64,000 bases of DNA from Paenibacillus sp. H1-7 (GTDB lineage Bacteria; Bacillota; Bacilli; Paenibacillales; NBRC-103111): contig NZ_CP031168.1 of NCBI RefSeq assembly GCF_022354825.1, positions 2,357,501 through 2,421,500 on the forward strand, given 5' to 3'. The notes below the pieces were generated by a model. It was given only the letters and a program-made list of their open reading frames with translations, did no database searches and was not told where the DNA came from. Shown one piece after another: positions 8,810 through 18,009 of the stretch. The translations under genes and the position numbers were made by a program. The first letter of the stretch is position 1. Every line of letters begins with the position of its first letter.

Positions 8810-11800
8810 GTGAAAAAGAAACTGTTAACCCGCTGCTTCACCTGCCTGATGGCCGCGCATCTTGCCGCCAGCTCTCTGCTGCCGCTTAGCATCCCTGCAG
8901 CTGCAGAAAGCGTAGCCGCCATCGAAGCGGCAGCTGGAATCCCACGCATGCTCATTACTGAAATGGTCCCCGATTCAGGTGGAGACGATGCGTTGGGAGA
9001 GGATCCCTACGAGTACCTAGAGGTTTATAACAACAGCGACCAGCCGGTCGATTTCAAGGACTATTCTATTTTATACAGGTACCCGGGAGAGCCCGGCCAT
9101 GATTTGTTCTGGCGACCTTACACCGATGTACAGATAATCATCCAGCCTAAGCAGGCCATGGTTTTCTGGGCGGTTACGACGTCAGGGGAGTCCAAGACGG
9201 TGGCTGACTTTAATCAGCATTTTCAAACCTCGCTCATTGAAAATAAAGACATTGTCCGGATTCCTGGCGGTCTTAACAACCTTAGGGAAAGAACCATTGT
9301 GGTGGCGACCAATACGGGAACGGACATTGTGCGCGCCAGCTATAATCCGGGCGTGATCGATACGGCGGCAGATCTGAGTGTCGAGTACGGCGTTCCGGAC
9401 GACGGCAGTCTCGATATGAAGAAGCTCAGTTCCAAGACGGTGCCGGCCTCACCGGGAACCTTCAACCCGGCTAACGTACCAGCGGATCCTGTCCGCATTG
9501 TAAACGATCCTACCCCGCCGACGGTAAAAGATCTTACGGATCCCTCAGGCATTGACCTGATCAAACCGATTGAGCTGATGGCCGAAGCAGCGGATGACCG
9601 TCTGCTTGCGTCTGTTAATCTGTACTTTAAATCCAACAAGACGCCGGATTATAAAATGGTAACCCTGCCACGAGGCGCCGACGGACGCTTCCGCTACTCG
9701 CTGGAGATGATGGAATGGTTCGGCAGCCCGGCCCTTGAATACTATTTTGAAGCATCCGATACCTTCAACGTAACGGCTACGGCTCCGAGAACACTCAGCC
9801 TAGCGGGTAATGAGAAAAGCCCTACGCTGAACGTTCTCGAGGGCGATATTCTGACCAGCGAGCGGGTTCTTATCGGTTCGTCTGCTACAGAAGGGTCCAT
9901 GTCGCTGTCGATCGACGGCCAGCCGGTCAGTCCAACGGAACGGGCCCTCGAGAAAACGGCATATTTCGTGTTTGAAGCGGACGATATAGATAAAGGGCAG
10001 AACGTGACCACCATGGGCACCGAGACGCTGTACTTGATTCCGTTCGGCACCCAGGATTATAAAACCATGGTAGTGCCGGTACGTCCCGAATTGTTCAAGT
10101 ACGGTCAGGCGAATCCGATTGCGCTGCGCGCGGGTTCAGTAACCCGGCCTTATTATGAGAACCAACCGGAGCCCGGCCTGGATGATTTCAATATCCGCAA
10201 TGTCCGGCTTGTTCTAGCAGATGGTACCGTCCTACGCGACCCGAAATACGCGAATCCGTCAACCATACTGGACATGGGAGATAACGGACGCTTCCTTCCG
10301 GTAGTGTACTTCAACTTCACGATTCCCGAGCGCTATTGGGACGGGATCTCTTACCGATGGAATACTGCAGCAGCCTTTGACGGACCTCATCGGGTCGAGG
10401 TGTCTCTGCCTGACGGCAGGAAGGACACAGCAAGCGTGATCGTAGACAATCAAGGTCCGGTTGTAACTGCGAATATTACGGAAGGCAGTACTTACAAAGG
10501 GGCTTTTGAGATACAAGCTTCCGCATCGGATGCGGCTTCCTCCGTCAAATCCTTCGAGGTGAAGCTGGACGGCAAGCTCATTGAGGTTCCGTATTCCACA
10601 TCCTCTGCGGCCCTCACTCCGGGGGAGCATAATCTTGTGCTTAAAGCAGTAGATGCCGGTAGTAAATCGACGGAGAAAACGATTAAGTTCACCACTCCTG
10701 CAGAGCAGCCGGGCAAACCGCTCCTGGCGGCGCCGACGGATGGAGCACAGGATACGGACACGAACGTGAGTCTACAGGTATCGGTTTCCGATCCGACCGG
10801 AGACCCGCTGAATGTGAAGTTCTTTAAAGGGCAAAAGATCAACGCCGCGGACGCGGAAGTGACCGCTTACAAGCATGCGGCTGATGTAGAGCCTCCTCTG
10901 ACCTTGACGAGCTCGGGGGAAACGCAGCTGACCGCCGAAGAACAAGCAGCCGCCGGAGCCTCCGATGACCGTTATGTCACTACGGACTCGACTGAACAGT
11001 TCCCTTATCAGCGCTTTGAAGTAGAAGCGGGGGCGGAAACCGGCGCCGGCGACCGTCTCGAGCTAAGCTGGGAAGGGCATTCGCTGAAGGGGCGTAAAGT
11101 TGGTTTGTACGCATGGAATTATACTGCGGCGAAGTGGGATTCACTGGCGTCCACGGTGGCTGTTTCCGAGGAAGACTTCACCCTCACTGCGGCGGTTGAC
11201 GGCGGCAATTATGCAAGAAATGGTAAGGTTCAAGTCTTGATTCAGGACGAGATTCCGCGTCGTGAGCAGTACGATTTTACCTTTGCCTCTATACCGGACA
11301 CACAGATCTACGCGGAAATTCAGCCGGAGTATTTTGAGTCACAGGTCAATTTCCTGCGCGACGCCAAAGAATCAATGAACATTCAATATGTGATGCACGT
11401 GGGGGACGTTGTAAACTCCGCAGGCATCAAAGGGCAGTGGGAACGTGCGGATAAGTTCATGAAGGTGGTGGAAGACGCGCAAATTCCTTGGGGCGTTGTC
11501 GCGGGCAACCATGACGTGTTCGACGGAGGCGCAACGTCTGTGCCGGATTACTCGGAATTCTCAAAGTTTTTCGGAGAGAAGCGCTTTAAGGATAAACCTT
11601 ACTACGGAGAGTCGTACAAAGATAACAAGGGTCACTATGACCTGATCTCGGCGGGTGGCAACGATTTTATTTTCGTGTACATGGGTTGGGGCTTGAATGA
11701 TGAAGATATGGGCTGGATGAACACCGTTCTGAAGCAGTATCCGGACCGTAAAGCGGTTATTGTGGTTCATGAATATTTGCAAAATAACGCAGCAAGATCC

Positions 11801-12856
11801 GCAACCGGCAACCAGATCTATCAGAAGGTAGTAGTGCCGAATCCTAACGTATGGATGGTCATGAGCGGTCATTTTACTGGAAGTTCGCTGCGTACCGACC
11901 AGATTGACGATAACAAGGACGGACAGCCGGATCGCAAAGTGTACCAGATTCTTAACGATTACCAGGGTATTCCGAACGGCGGAAACGGATATTTAAAGCT
12001 TCTGCATTTTGATACGAAGACGGATACCGTCTATGTTAATACGTATTCGCCGTATTTGGACGATTACAATCATTACGATCCGAGCAAGGACGAGTTCAAG
12101 CTTTCGGTGGATCTGAAGCCGATGGTGAAAAGAGTGGCTACCGACGCGATGACGGTAAAAGTGTACTCTGGAGACGCGATCGGATCGGCGCAGGCGGCCA
12201 GCGGTTCCACAGCCATGGTCAGTTGGAATGGCCTGAAAGGCAGCACCAATTATGAATGGTACGCATTGGCGGAGGACAGCTTCGGTGGACGATCGTACTC
12301 GGATATTTGGTCCTTCCGCACCCGCCTTACCGTTGATGCGCCGCAAGGCGTGAAGGCGGAAAACGTGACCGCGGGTTCGGCGCAGCTGAGCTGGTCCCCG
12401 GCAACGGCTTCCGACGGAAACAGTGTGACCTACCAGGTGTACGGCAGTAATGGGGCCGTCTCCACGGTGACCGGCACGGTATACAATTTGACGGGACTGG
12501 AGCCGGATACTTCGTATACGTTTAAGGTCAAGGCCGTGCACTCGTCGGGGGCGATATCTGTGTTAAGCGAACCGGTAAGTTTTAAGACATCGGTCGACCT
12601 GCCTGCTCTGCAGAAAGGCCTGCAGCGCTTTATTGCCTCCGGCAAGGTTACCCATCCGCTGGCCATACAGCTAGAGAACGCGCTGAGTCAGGCGGAGAGC
12701 CATTTGCAGAAGGGACAGCAGGATCAGGCAGCCAAGAAGATCGAGGACTTTATTAAGCATCTCGATAATAGAGCACATCAAGAATTGGCATCAGCGGACG
12801 CCCGGCAGTGGCTGAATGATAAAGCTGAGGTCCTGCTTCGCGTCTGGGGCAGATAA
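8810..12856 (+). CDS. Large secreted multidomain metallophosphoesterase
   Basis: A 1348-residue exported protein starting at a GTG with AAGGAGATG upstream. Order of parts: signal peptide (1-33), lamin-tail-like domain (about 45-200, EYLEVYNNSDQPVDF), several Ig-like segments, a calcineurin-type phosphoesterase (about 820-1090), a further Ig-like part, a fibronectin type III domain (about 1180-1260) and a helical C-terminus. Metal-ligand motifs are all visible: PDTQ (about 829), GD in HVGDVV (865), GNHD (900), His in VVHEY (985) and GHF (1020). It should hydrolyse a phosphoester outside the cell. An upstream palindrome shared with the ROK/ABC operon links it to that sugar system. No sortase or S-layer anchor is visible. 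Confidence 0.85.
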   Translation: MKKKLLTRCFTCLMAAHLAASSLLPLSIPAAAESVAAIEAAAGIPRMLITEMVPDSGGDDALGEDPYEYLEVYNNSDQPVDFKDYSILYRYPGEPGHDLFWRPYTDVQIIIQPKQAMVFWAVTTSGESKTVADFNQHFQTSLIENKDIVRIPGGLNNLRERTIVVATNTGTDIVRASYNPGVIDTAADLSVEYGVPDDGSLDMKKLSSKTVPASPGTFNPANVPADPVRIVNDPTPPTVKDLTDPSGIDLIKPIELMAEAADDRLLASVNLYFKSNKTPDYKMVTLPRGADGRFRYSLEMMEWFGSPALEYYFEASDTFNVTATAPRTLSLAGNEKSPTLNVLEGDILTSERVLIGSSATEGSMSLSIDGQPVSPTERALEKTAYFVFEADDIDKGQNVTTMGTETLYLIPFGTQDYKTMVVPVRPELFKYGQANPIALRAGSVTRPYYENQPEPGLDDFNIRNVRLVLADGTVLRDPKYANPSTILDMGDNGRFLPVVYFNFTIPERYWDGISYRWNTAAAFDGPHRVEVSLPDGRKDTASVIVDNQGPVVTANITEGSTYKGAFEIQASASDAASSVKSFEVKLDGKLIEVPYSTSSAALTPGEHNLVLKAVDAGSKSTEKTIKFTTPAEQPGKPLLAAPTDGAQDTDTNVSLQVSVSDPTGDPLNVKFFKGQKINAADAEVTAYKHAADVEPPLTLTSSGETQLTAEEQAAAGASDDRYVTTDSTEQFPYQRFEVEAGAETGAGDRLELSWEGHSLKGRKVGLYAWNYTAAKWDSLASTVAVSEEDFTLTAAVDGGNYARNGKVQVLIQDEIPRREQYDFTFASIPDTQIYAEIQPEYFESQVNFLRDAKESMNIQYVMHVGDVVNSAGIKGQWERADKFMKVVEDAQIPWGVVAGNHDVFDGGATSVPDYSEFSKFFGEKRFKDKPYYGESYKDNKGHYDLISAGGNDFIFVYMGWGLNDEDMGWMNTVLKQYPDRKAVIVVHEYLQNNAARSATGNQIYQKVVVPNPNVWMVMSGHFTGSSLRTDQIDDNKDGQPDRKVYQILNDYQGIPNGGNGYLKLLHFDTKTDTVYVNTYSPYLDDYNHYDPSKDEFKLSVDLKPMVKRVATDAMTVKVYSGDAIGSAQAASGSTAMVSWNGLKGSTNYEWYALAEDSFGGRSYSDIWSFRTRLTVDAPQGVKAENVTAGSAQLSWSPATASDGNSVTYQVYGSNGAVSTVTGTVYNLTGLEPDTSYTFKVKAVHSSGAISVLSEPVSFKTSVDLPALQKGLQRFIASGKVTHPLAIQLENALSQAESHLQKGQQDQAAKKIEDFIKHLDNRAHQELASADARQWLNDKAEVLLRVWGR

Positions 12857-12880
12857 TCTGCCCGCAAGGTGCAATGAACG

Positions 12881-12926
12881 AAAATCTCCTGGAAGATTTC
12901 TTATATCTTCCAGGAGATTTTTTTTG
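12881..12926. terminator. Strong intrinsic terminator
   Basis: A perfect 17-bp stem (AAAATCTCCTGGAAGAT / ATCTTCCAGGAGATTTT) with a 7-base loop is followed by a T-run. It ends the phosphoesterase transcript, and with A-runs on the other side it may also serve the opposing ROK gene. Confidence 0.9.
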
Positions 12927-13055
12927 ATTCCTTCAGTTGGTGCGCAATCGAACTTATCCGGACGCTCGTAATCATGAATTTCCCGCTTACTGCAGTACAA
13001 GCGAGTGGTAAACGCTCAGCCCGCCCGAGCCCATTTTGGCTAAGTGGCCGCTGGT

Positions 13056-14228
13056 TCACAGGGACAAGCTGTCGAGCGGGATCTTGAACACGCTCTTCAA
13101 TACAAGCCCGACGGCCAGCGCAGTCTCGTCTTCCATGTCGGTGAGGTGTAGAAACTCAACGTTCCGACATGTCTCCGGCACTTGGGCCATCACTCGCGCT
13201 TTGAGCTCGTCGACGAACGAGTCCCCCCACACCGGCAGCATAAACCCAGTGAGCAGAACCCGGTCCGGGTTGAGTAGGGTGACGATATTGGCAGTAGCGT
13301 ATACGATCGCCGTCTTCACCACCTCGTTCAGTTGAACGGTTTCTGGGTCTCCGGTGCGGACCGCTTCGCTGAAGTGCTCCCAACTCCTACTGAGTGTCCG
13401 CAGCAAGCCCCTGGAGGAAGCCAGAGTGGTTAGGCATCCTCTGCCGCCGCAGTAGCACTCATAATCGTAAGGCGGCATAAACGCCTTATAGTGGCCTACT
13501 TCGCCGGCTACGAAGGAGGAGCCGGTGACCAGCAGCTTCTCCACGACGATGGCTCCCCCGATGCCGTTACCAAATTTTAGCGTCACATTGCTTTTGGAGG
13601 AGATAAGAATTCCGCCCATATTCTCGTTGAGCGCAAGCAGATTGGTGTCATTCTCCAGAAAGACGGGCAACCCGTATTCGTCCTCTAGCAGCTTTGCCAG
13701 CGGTATCCGCTTCCATCCAAGCCCCGGCGAGCGAAGCAGAATGCCCTCGGAGGAGTTAACGAGTCCATGAACGCTAAAGCCGATTCCCTTAAGGCAGGTA
13801 GGGTCTGGGGTCCGGCTAATGAGCTTGTCGATCACGCTGCGGATCACCCGGAGCAAGTCCTCTTTAGACTCGTAGCGCTCTGCCCTCGCTTCGGCTTCCG
13901 CCAAGCGGGATTGCTGAAAATTATATACCGCTCCTCGTGCCGAAGTGCCCGACAATTCAATGCCGATCGCATAGAAGCGGGAGCCGTTTAGCAGCAGGGG
14001 AACACGCTTACGGCCGCTGCCGCTCTCAAGGGATTGCGGTTCGCCTTCGACAATCAGTTGATCCTCTAGAAGCCGGTTGACGATATTGGTGACGGTTTGC
14101 TGACTAAGTCCCGTTTTTCTGGCTAGCTCTACACGGGAGATCGGACATTCCGAATAGATCAGATGCAGCACCTTCTGCTGATTAATGGATTTAAGCAGCG
14201 TGTGGGATGAATGTTTCAATGTGGACAT
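13056..14228 (-). CDS. ROK-family transcriptional repressor (NagC/XylR type)
   Basis: A 390-residue protein with an N-terminal winged helix-turn-helix (about 15-75, SRVELARKTGLSQQTVTNIV) followed by a ROK sugar-kinase-like domain containing the zinc motif CYCGGRGC and the glycine-rich GNGIGGAIV. NagC/XylR-type proteins of this form are repressors released by a sugar or sugar phosphate. It is divergent from the binding-protein/permease operon at 14541. Palindromes TTAATAAAT-N7-ATTTATTAA lie between the two, and one more lies before the phosphoesterase at 8810, so it probably controls all three transcripts. A kinase role is unlikely given the DNA-binding domain. Confidence 0.92.
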   Translation of the reverse strand: MSTLKHSSHTLLKSINQQKVLHLIYSECPISRVELARKTGLSQQTVTNIVNRLLEDQLIVEGEPQSLESGSGRKRVPLLLNGSRFYAIGIELSGTSARGAVYNFQQSRLAEAEARAERYESKEDLLRVIRSVIDKLISRTPDPTCLKGIGFSVHGLVNSSEGILLRSPGLGWKRIPLAKLLEDEYGLPVFLENDTNLLALNENMGGILISSKSNVTLKFGNGIGGAIVVEKLLVTGSSFVAGEVGHYKAFMPPYDYECYCGGRGCLTTLASSRGLLRTLSRSWEHFSEAVRTGDPETVQLNEVVKTAIVYATANIVTLLNPDRVLLTGFMLPVWGDSFVDELKARVMAQVPETCRNVEFLHLTDMEDETALAVGLVLKSVFKIPLDSLSL

Positions 14229-14365
14229 GAGTCGACCTCTTCCTTGAACTGTACACGTTTATTCTCTTAGTACAAATTAGTTTACCACGCGGTCATTCCC
14301 GAGAAAAGGAAGTGGATTTTGTCGAAAGATTTCTATTGTATCCTAAAGAAAAAAAAGGTAGGATA

Positions 14366-14390
14366 TTAATAAATAAATTTGATTTATTAA
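14366..14390. promoter_or_regulatory. Predicted ROK-regulator operator 2
   Basis: A perfect palindrome in its arms (TTAATAAAT / ATTTATTAA, 25 bp), in the divergent region between the ROK gene and the transporter operon. Confidence 0.65.
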
Positions 14391-14403
14391 CTAAGTGTAA
14401 ATG

Positions 14404-14417
14404 TGTAAGCGTGATCA
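14404..14417 (+). promoter_or_regulatory. Possible catabolite-responsive element (cre)
   Basis: TGTAAGCGTGATCA fits the CcpA consensus TGWNANCGNTNWCA except for one position. It is upstream of the sugar-transporter operon, where CcpA repression would be expected. Confidence 0.45.
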
Positions 14418-14497
14418 TACCACGTTATTCAACGATTTTTTACATATCCATTACAAAATGATAATCATTGCCAAACAATTACCCTGTATTATCAAAG

Positions 14498-14522
14498 TTA
14501 ATAAATCAATTTTTTTTATTAA
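14498..14522. promoter_or_regulatory. Predicted ROK-regulator operator 3
   Basis: TTAATAAAT at the left arm and TTTTATTAA at the right arm, 25 bp in all, directly before the ribosome site of the binding-protein gene. Binding here would block transcription. Confidence 0.6.
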
Positions 14523-14540
14523 TTCGAGAGGGGTCTCAGT

Positions 14541-15992
14541 ATGAGAAACAAATTTGGAAAGCTTACGGCTTTAAGCCTTGCGGTTGCTATGTCGGGTTCG
14601 CTGCTTGCAGGGTGTGCAGAAAAAACGGAACAACCTTCCGCGAGTCAGCCTCAGAATCAGACTAAAGGTGATGTTTACGAAAACGGGCTGTCGAAGACGG
14701 AGAAAGTGACGTTGAAGGTCGGCTTCTTCATGGGAGGCTACGGAAGGGAATGGTTCGATTATGCCGTAAAGTCCTTCCAGGCCAAATACCCGAATGTTTC
14801 ATTTGATGTCACCGCTTCGGCGGATATGAAGAACATGATACAAACGAAGATTTCTGCCAATAACGATAACGATATGTTTGACATTTTCAACACGACGCCA
14901 CCTTCCGGAGGACAGGGTATCATTTCCCTTGCTGAAGCTGGAAAACTCGAGCCTTTCGATGATATGTTCGACAAAAAGCTTCCTGACGTACCGGGCAAAG
15001 CAATGAAGGAGCTCATGATGCCGGGCCTCGCGGAATCATTTACTAAGGTGAACGGAAAGGTATACGAGTTTGCGACCTCGAGCTCTTATGGCGGATTGTT
15101 CTTCAATAAGACGCTGTTTGAGCAGAAAGGCTGGAACCAGAATCCGAAGACATGGGCCGAGTTTAACAACCTGCTTGCCAAAATTAAGGCGGACGGCATA
15201 GCTCCGATTACTTTTCCGGGAATTTACCCTAATTATTATGACTGGGCGTTTGGACCGGCAAAGCTGTTTGAGCTGGCCGATATTAAAGGAAACGCTGATA
15301 AGGTGATCGAAAACTATAAAACGTACAACGGTCCTCAATTTACGAGCGAGGAAAGCTTGGAGCACTGGAATCGCCTGTATGAGCTTGGCAAGAAGGGGTA
15401 CTTTCCGGATGGACTGCCGGCGTTAACGCATACCCAGTCCCAGATGCAGGTGATTCAAGGCCAGGCCGCGATGGTTTCCACAGGAAGTCACGTGGAGAAC
15501 GAAATGAAGAAGACCACACCGGAAGACTTCAAGTGGGGTTATATGGCGGTGCCATTCAGGGATAAGGCGGAGCAGAAGCTTTGGATCCGAAGCGGAATCA
15601 CCAACTTCCAATACATGTGGGCCGGCAAGCCGGATCTGAACAAGAAGTGGTCCAAGGAGTTTATTCTTTGGCTGATGACGTTGGATAACCAACAGTTTGC
15701 CGCAGAAAAAGCGGGTGCCCTCCCGATGAGAAAAGATTTGATTGACGATGCGAGTAAAGTCGTTAAGTTGTCCACCTCTGCGCAAGCGATTCTAAAGTAC
15801 ATTAAGGATAACGATGCCCGGTCGTATAAGCCGCACAGAACCGTCAGCATCTCCGATCCGAACCTGGCCAAAGCCAATAAGATGGTGGAAGAAGCCATTA
15901 CGAAGATCGTATTAGGCAAGCAGGATCCGAAACCGATTCTCGAAGAAGCGGACGCCTTGCTCAAGAAAGCAGTAGAAGCTCAGAAGAAATAA
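14541..15992 (+). CDS. Sugar-binding lipoprotein of a CUT1-type ABC importer
   Basis: A 483-residue lipoprotein: signal peptide with lipobox LLAGC near residue 24, then a family 1 extracellular sugar-binding fold (periplasmic-binding-protein-like, about 60-450). The start follows GAGAGGGG. It is the first gene of an operon with two permeases and an SGNH esterase, separated from the permeases by a hairpin that would favour its excess. ROK operators and a near-cre site lie upstream. The ligand is unknown, although the esterase suggests an acylated sugar or oligosaccharide. No ATPase gene is present. Confidence 0.92.
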   Translation: MRNKFGKLTALSLAVAMSGSLLAGCAEKTEQPSASQPQNQTKGDVYENGLSKTEKVTLKVGFFMGGYGREWFDYAVKSFQAKYPNVSFDVTASADMKNMIQTKISANNDNDMFDIFNTTPPSGGQGIISLAEAGKLEPFDDMFDKKLPDVPGKAMKELMMPGLAESFTKVNGKVYEFATSSSYGGLFFNKTLFEQKGWNQNPKTWAEFNNLLAKIKADGIAPITFPGIYPNYYDWAFGPAKLFELADIKGNADKVIENYKTYNGPQFTSEESLEHWNRLYELGKKGYFPDGLPALTHTQSQMQVIQGQAAMVSTGSHVENEMKKTTPEDFKWGYMAVPFRDKAEQKLWIRSGITNFQYMWAGKPDLNKKWSKEFILWLMTLDNQQFAAEKAGALPMRKDLIDDASKVVKLSTSAQAILKYIKDNDARSYKPHRTVSISDPNLAKANKMVEEAITKIVLGKQDPKPILEEADALLKKAVEAQKK

Positions 15993-16000
15993 GTTAATAG

Positions 16001-16026
16001 GCGGGGAGGGAATCTTCCCCGCTTTT
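16001..16026 (+). terminator. Hairpin between binding protein and permeases
   Basis: GCGGGGA...TTCCCCGC followed by four T, 8 bases after the stop. It is a weak, probably leaky terminator, at the same place in the operon as the hairpin at 2399. Confidence 0.65.
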
Positions 16027-16055
16027 CCATTTCCCTTGATAGGAGTTGACTTCCC

Positions 16056-17003
16056 TTGTCCGAACCTAGTGTATTGAAAGTTAAACCCGCTCCTTCTGGC
16101 AGAATGAGACTGGTTAAAGCGAGCACGCAGAAGTGGATTTTTCTCATCCTTGCCGTCGTGCCGCCGTTCGGGGGCTATCTGCTGTTCACGCTGTTTCCGA
16201 ATGTTTTATCCGTTTACTACGCATTATTGGATTGGGACGGGTTGACGGATCCCAAATTTGTAGGGCTCAGCAACTTTGTTACCGCAATTCAGGACGAGTA
16301 TGTATGGCGGGCGCTTAAGCACAACCTTATTTTTATGGTGACGGTACCGGTGCTGGTCGTGCTCATTTCCTTACTGCTTGCCTATCTGGTCACATACAAG
16401 AGTTATGTGGAAAATGAGTTCCTCAAAATCCTTTTCTTTTTCCCAAACGTTTTATCGATTGTCGTCGTAGCTTTACTATGGGCGTTCATCTATGACGGTA
16501 CGTACGGCATGCTCAACAGCGGTATGAAGCTGCTCGGGATCGACATGAAAAATTTTTATTGGCTGGGCAATGAAAGTACGGCGCTGTGGGCGCTGGTCCC
16601 TCCGTGGGTTTGGGGTGGCGTCGGGCTCTATGTCATCATTTTCGTAAATGCTATGGCGGCCATTCCCAAGTCGTTGTATGAATCGGCTATTATCGAAGGC
16701 GCTGGACATATGACGCGGTTATTCAAGATTACGCTGCCGCTCATTCTGCCCGTCGTCCGGGTCAGCGCGTTGTTTCTTGTGATCAGCACACTCAAGACGT
16801 TCGAGCTTATTTTGATTATGACTAACGGTGGCCCGTCCGGCTCCACGGATGTAATCGGTCTCTATATGTTTAATCTTGCTTTCGGTAAAGAGTACATCAA
16901 CTACGGTTACGCGTCCGCTGTCGGTATGATTCTGTTCGTCATCTTGATCACGGCCAAACTGCTGATGGATAAGTTTCTACCGAACCGGGGCGTAGAGTAT
17001 TAG
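16056..17003 (+). CDS. CUT1 ABC transporter permease 1 (MalF/UgpA type)
   Basis: A 315-residue protein with six membrane segments and the EAA loop SLYESAIIEGAGHMTRLFKI. It starts at a TTG with TAGGAG upstream; the N-terminal 30 residues are basic and cytosolic as in UgpA-type permeases. It forms the channel with the permease at 17028 and receives substrate from the lipoprotein at 14541. The other frames covering this stretch are shadows. Confidence 0.92.
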   Translation: MSEPSVLKVKPAPSGRMRLVKASTQKWIFLILAVVPPFGGYLLFTLFPNVLSVYYALLDWDGLTDPKFVGLSNFVTAIQDEYVWRALKHNLIFMVTVPVLVVLISLLLAYLVTYKSYVENEFLKILFFFPNVLSIVVVALLWAFIYDGTYGMLNSGMKLLGIDMKNFYWLGNESTALWALVPPWVWGGVGLYVIIFVNAMAAIPKSLYESAIIEGAGHMTRLFKITLPLILPVVRVSALFLVISTLKTFELILIMTNGGPSGSTDVIGLYMFNLAFGKEYINYGYASAVGMILFVILITAKLLMDKFLPNRGVEY

Positions 17004-17027
17004 AGCATATTTTAAAGCAGGGAGAAG

Positions 17028-17870
17028 ATGAGATTGAAGGAAAAAATGACGTTTATGGACGTGCTGTGGCGTCTGGTGCTGTATGTTTGGGGATTGTCGA
17101 TTCTGTTTCCGCTTGTGTGGGTGTTCTATGAGTCTCTGAAGTCCAATCCGGAGTTCTTCAAAGACATCTGGAGCCTTCCAAAAAAAATGCAGTGGTCCAA
17201 TTACACTGCCGCCTGGACGGAATACGGCTTCGGTCGTTCGCTGCTTAATACGCTTTATTATGTAGGCGGAAGCCTTGTTGTCAGCTTGTTCTTTACCACG
17301 CTTAACGCTTATGCCTTGACCCGGATGGAGTTTAAAGGACGGCAACTGATCTGGGGCCTCATTATGCTTTCGTTGTTTCTTCCAGGGATTAATGCCCTGG
17401 TGCCGCAGTACGTTATCATGAGGGAGCTGCATTTGACGAATAGCTTAACGGGGTTAATCTTATTATCCTCACTGGGGGAGAGCGTGTTCTATCTAATGTT
17501 GCTCGGTGGCTTTATGAAGTCACTGCCCAAGGATTTGGAGGAAAGTGCGCATATGGACGGCGCTTCGATCTTCCAGTTGTTCTGGCGGGTGATCGTTCCC
17601 CTGTCCACTCCGGGGATTGTTACGGTTGCGATTTTTAAATTCCTGGGCTTCTATAACAACTTCATGGGACCGTTCATCTATTTGAGTGATCCCGATAAAT
17701 ATACGATAGCTGTGCAGATGTACCAAGCCAACAAAATGATGGAGTTTACGTCGGACTGGGTTACGTTGTTTGCAGGGGTGACGATTGCGATGGTTCCTTC
17801 GGTCATTGTGTTCATGCTATTCCAGCGGATGATAATGCAGGGCGCAACTTTAGGTGCTGTTAAGGGCTAA
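17028..17870 (+). CDS. CUT1 ABC transporter permease 2 (MalG/UgpE type)
   Basis: A 280-residue protein with six membrane segments, the EAA loop DLEESAHMDGASIFQLFWRV and the family ending GATLGAVKG. AGGGAGA precedes the ATG by a suitable distance, and the gap to the previous permease is only 24 bases, so the two are co-expressed. The energising ATPase must come from elsewhere in the genome. Confidence 0.92.
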   Translation: MRLKEKMTFMDVLWRLVLYVWGLSILFPLVWVFYESLKSNPEFFKDIWSLPKKMQWSNYTAAWTEYGFGRSLLNTLYYVGGSLVVSLFFTTLNAYALTRMEFKGRQLIWGLIMLSLFLPGINALVPQYVIMRELHLTNSLTGLILLSSLGESVFYLMLLGGFMKSLPKDLEESAHMDGASIFQLFWRVIVPLSTPGIVTVAIFKFLGFYNNFMGPFIYLSDPDKYTIAVQMYQANKMMEFTSDWVTLFAGVTIAMVPSVIVFMLFQRMIMQGATLGAVKG

Positions 17871-18009
17871 GTAGTGAGGAAAAGGTAGCGATAGGAAGAA
17901 GTACTCCCCACCGTACAAATATGGTTAAATATACTATATGATTTAGTTTTTGCATAGTGAGTGAAGGAATGCTGAAGTATACATCATTGTTTAGGGAAGG
18001 ATTTGTAAT

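Noticed and set aside
11993..12541. 182-residue minus-strand frame
   Set aside because: Antisense to the phosphoesterase; high Arg and His content is typical of a shadow frame.
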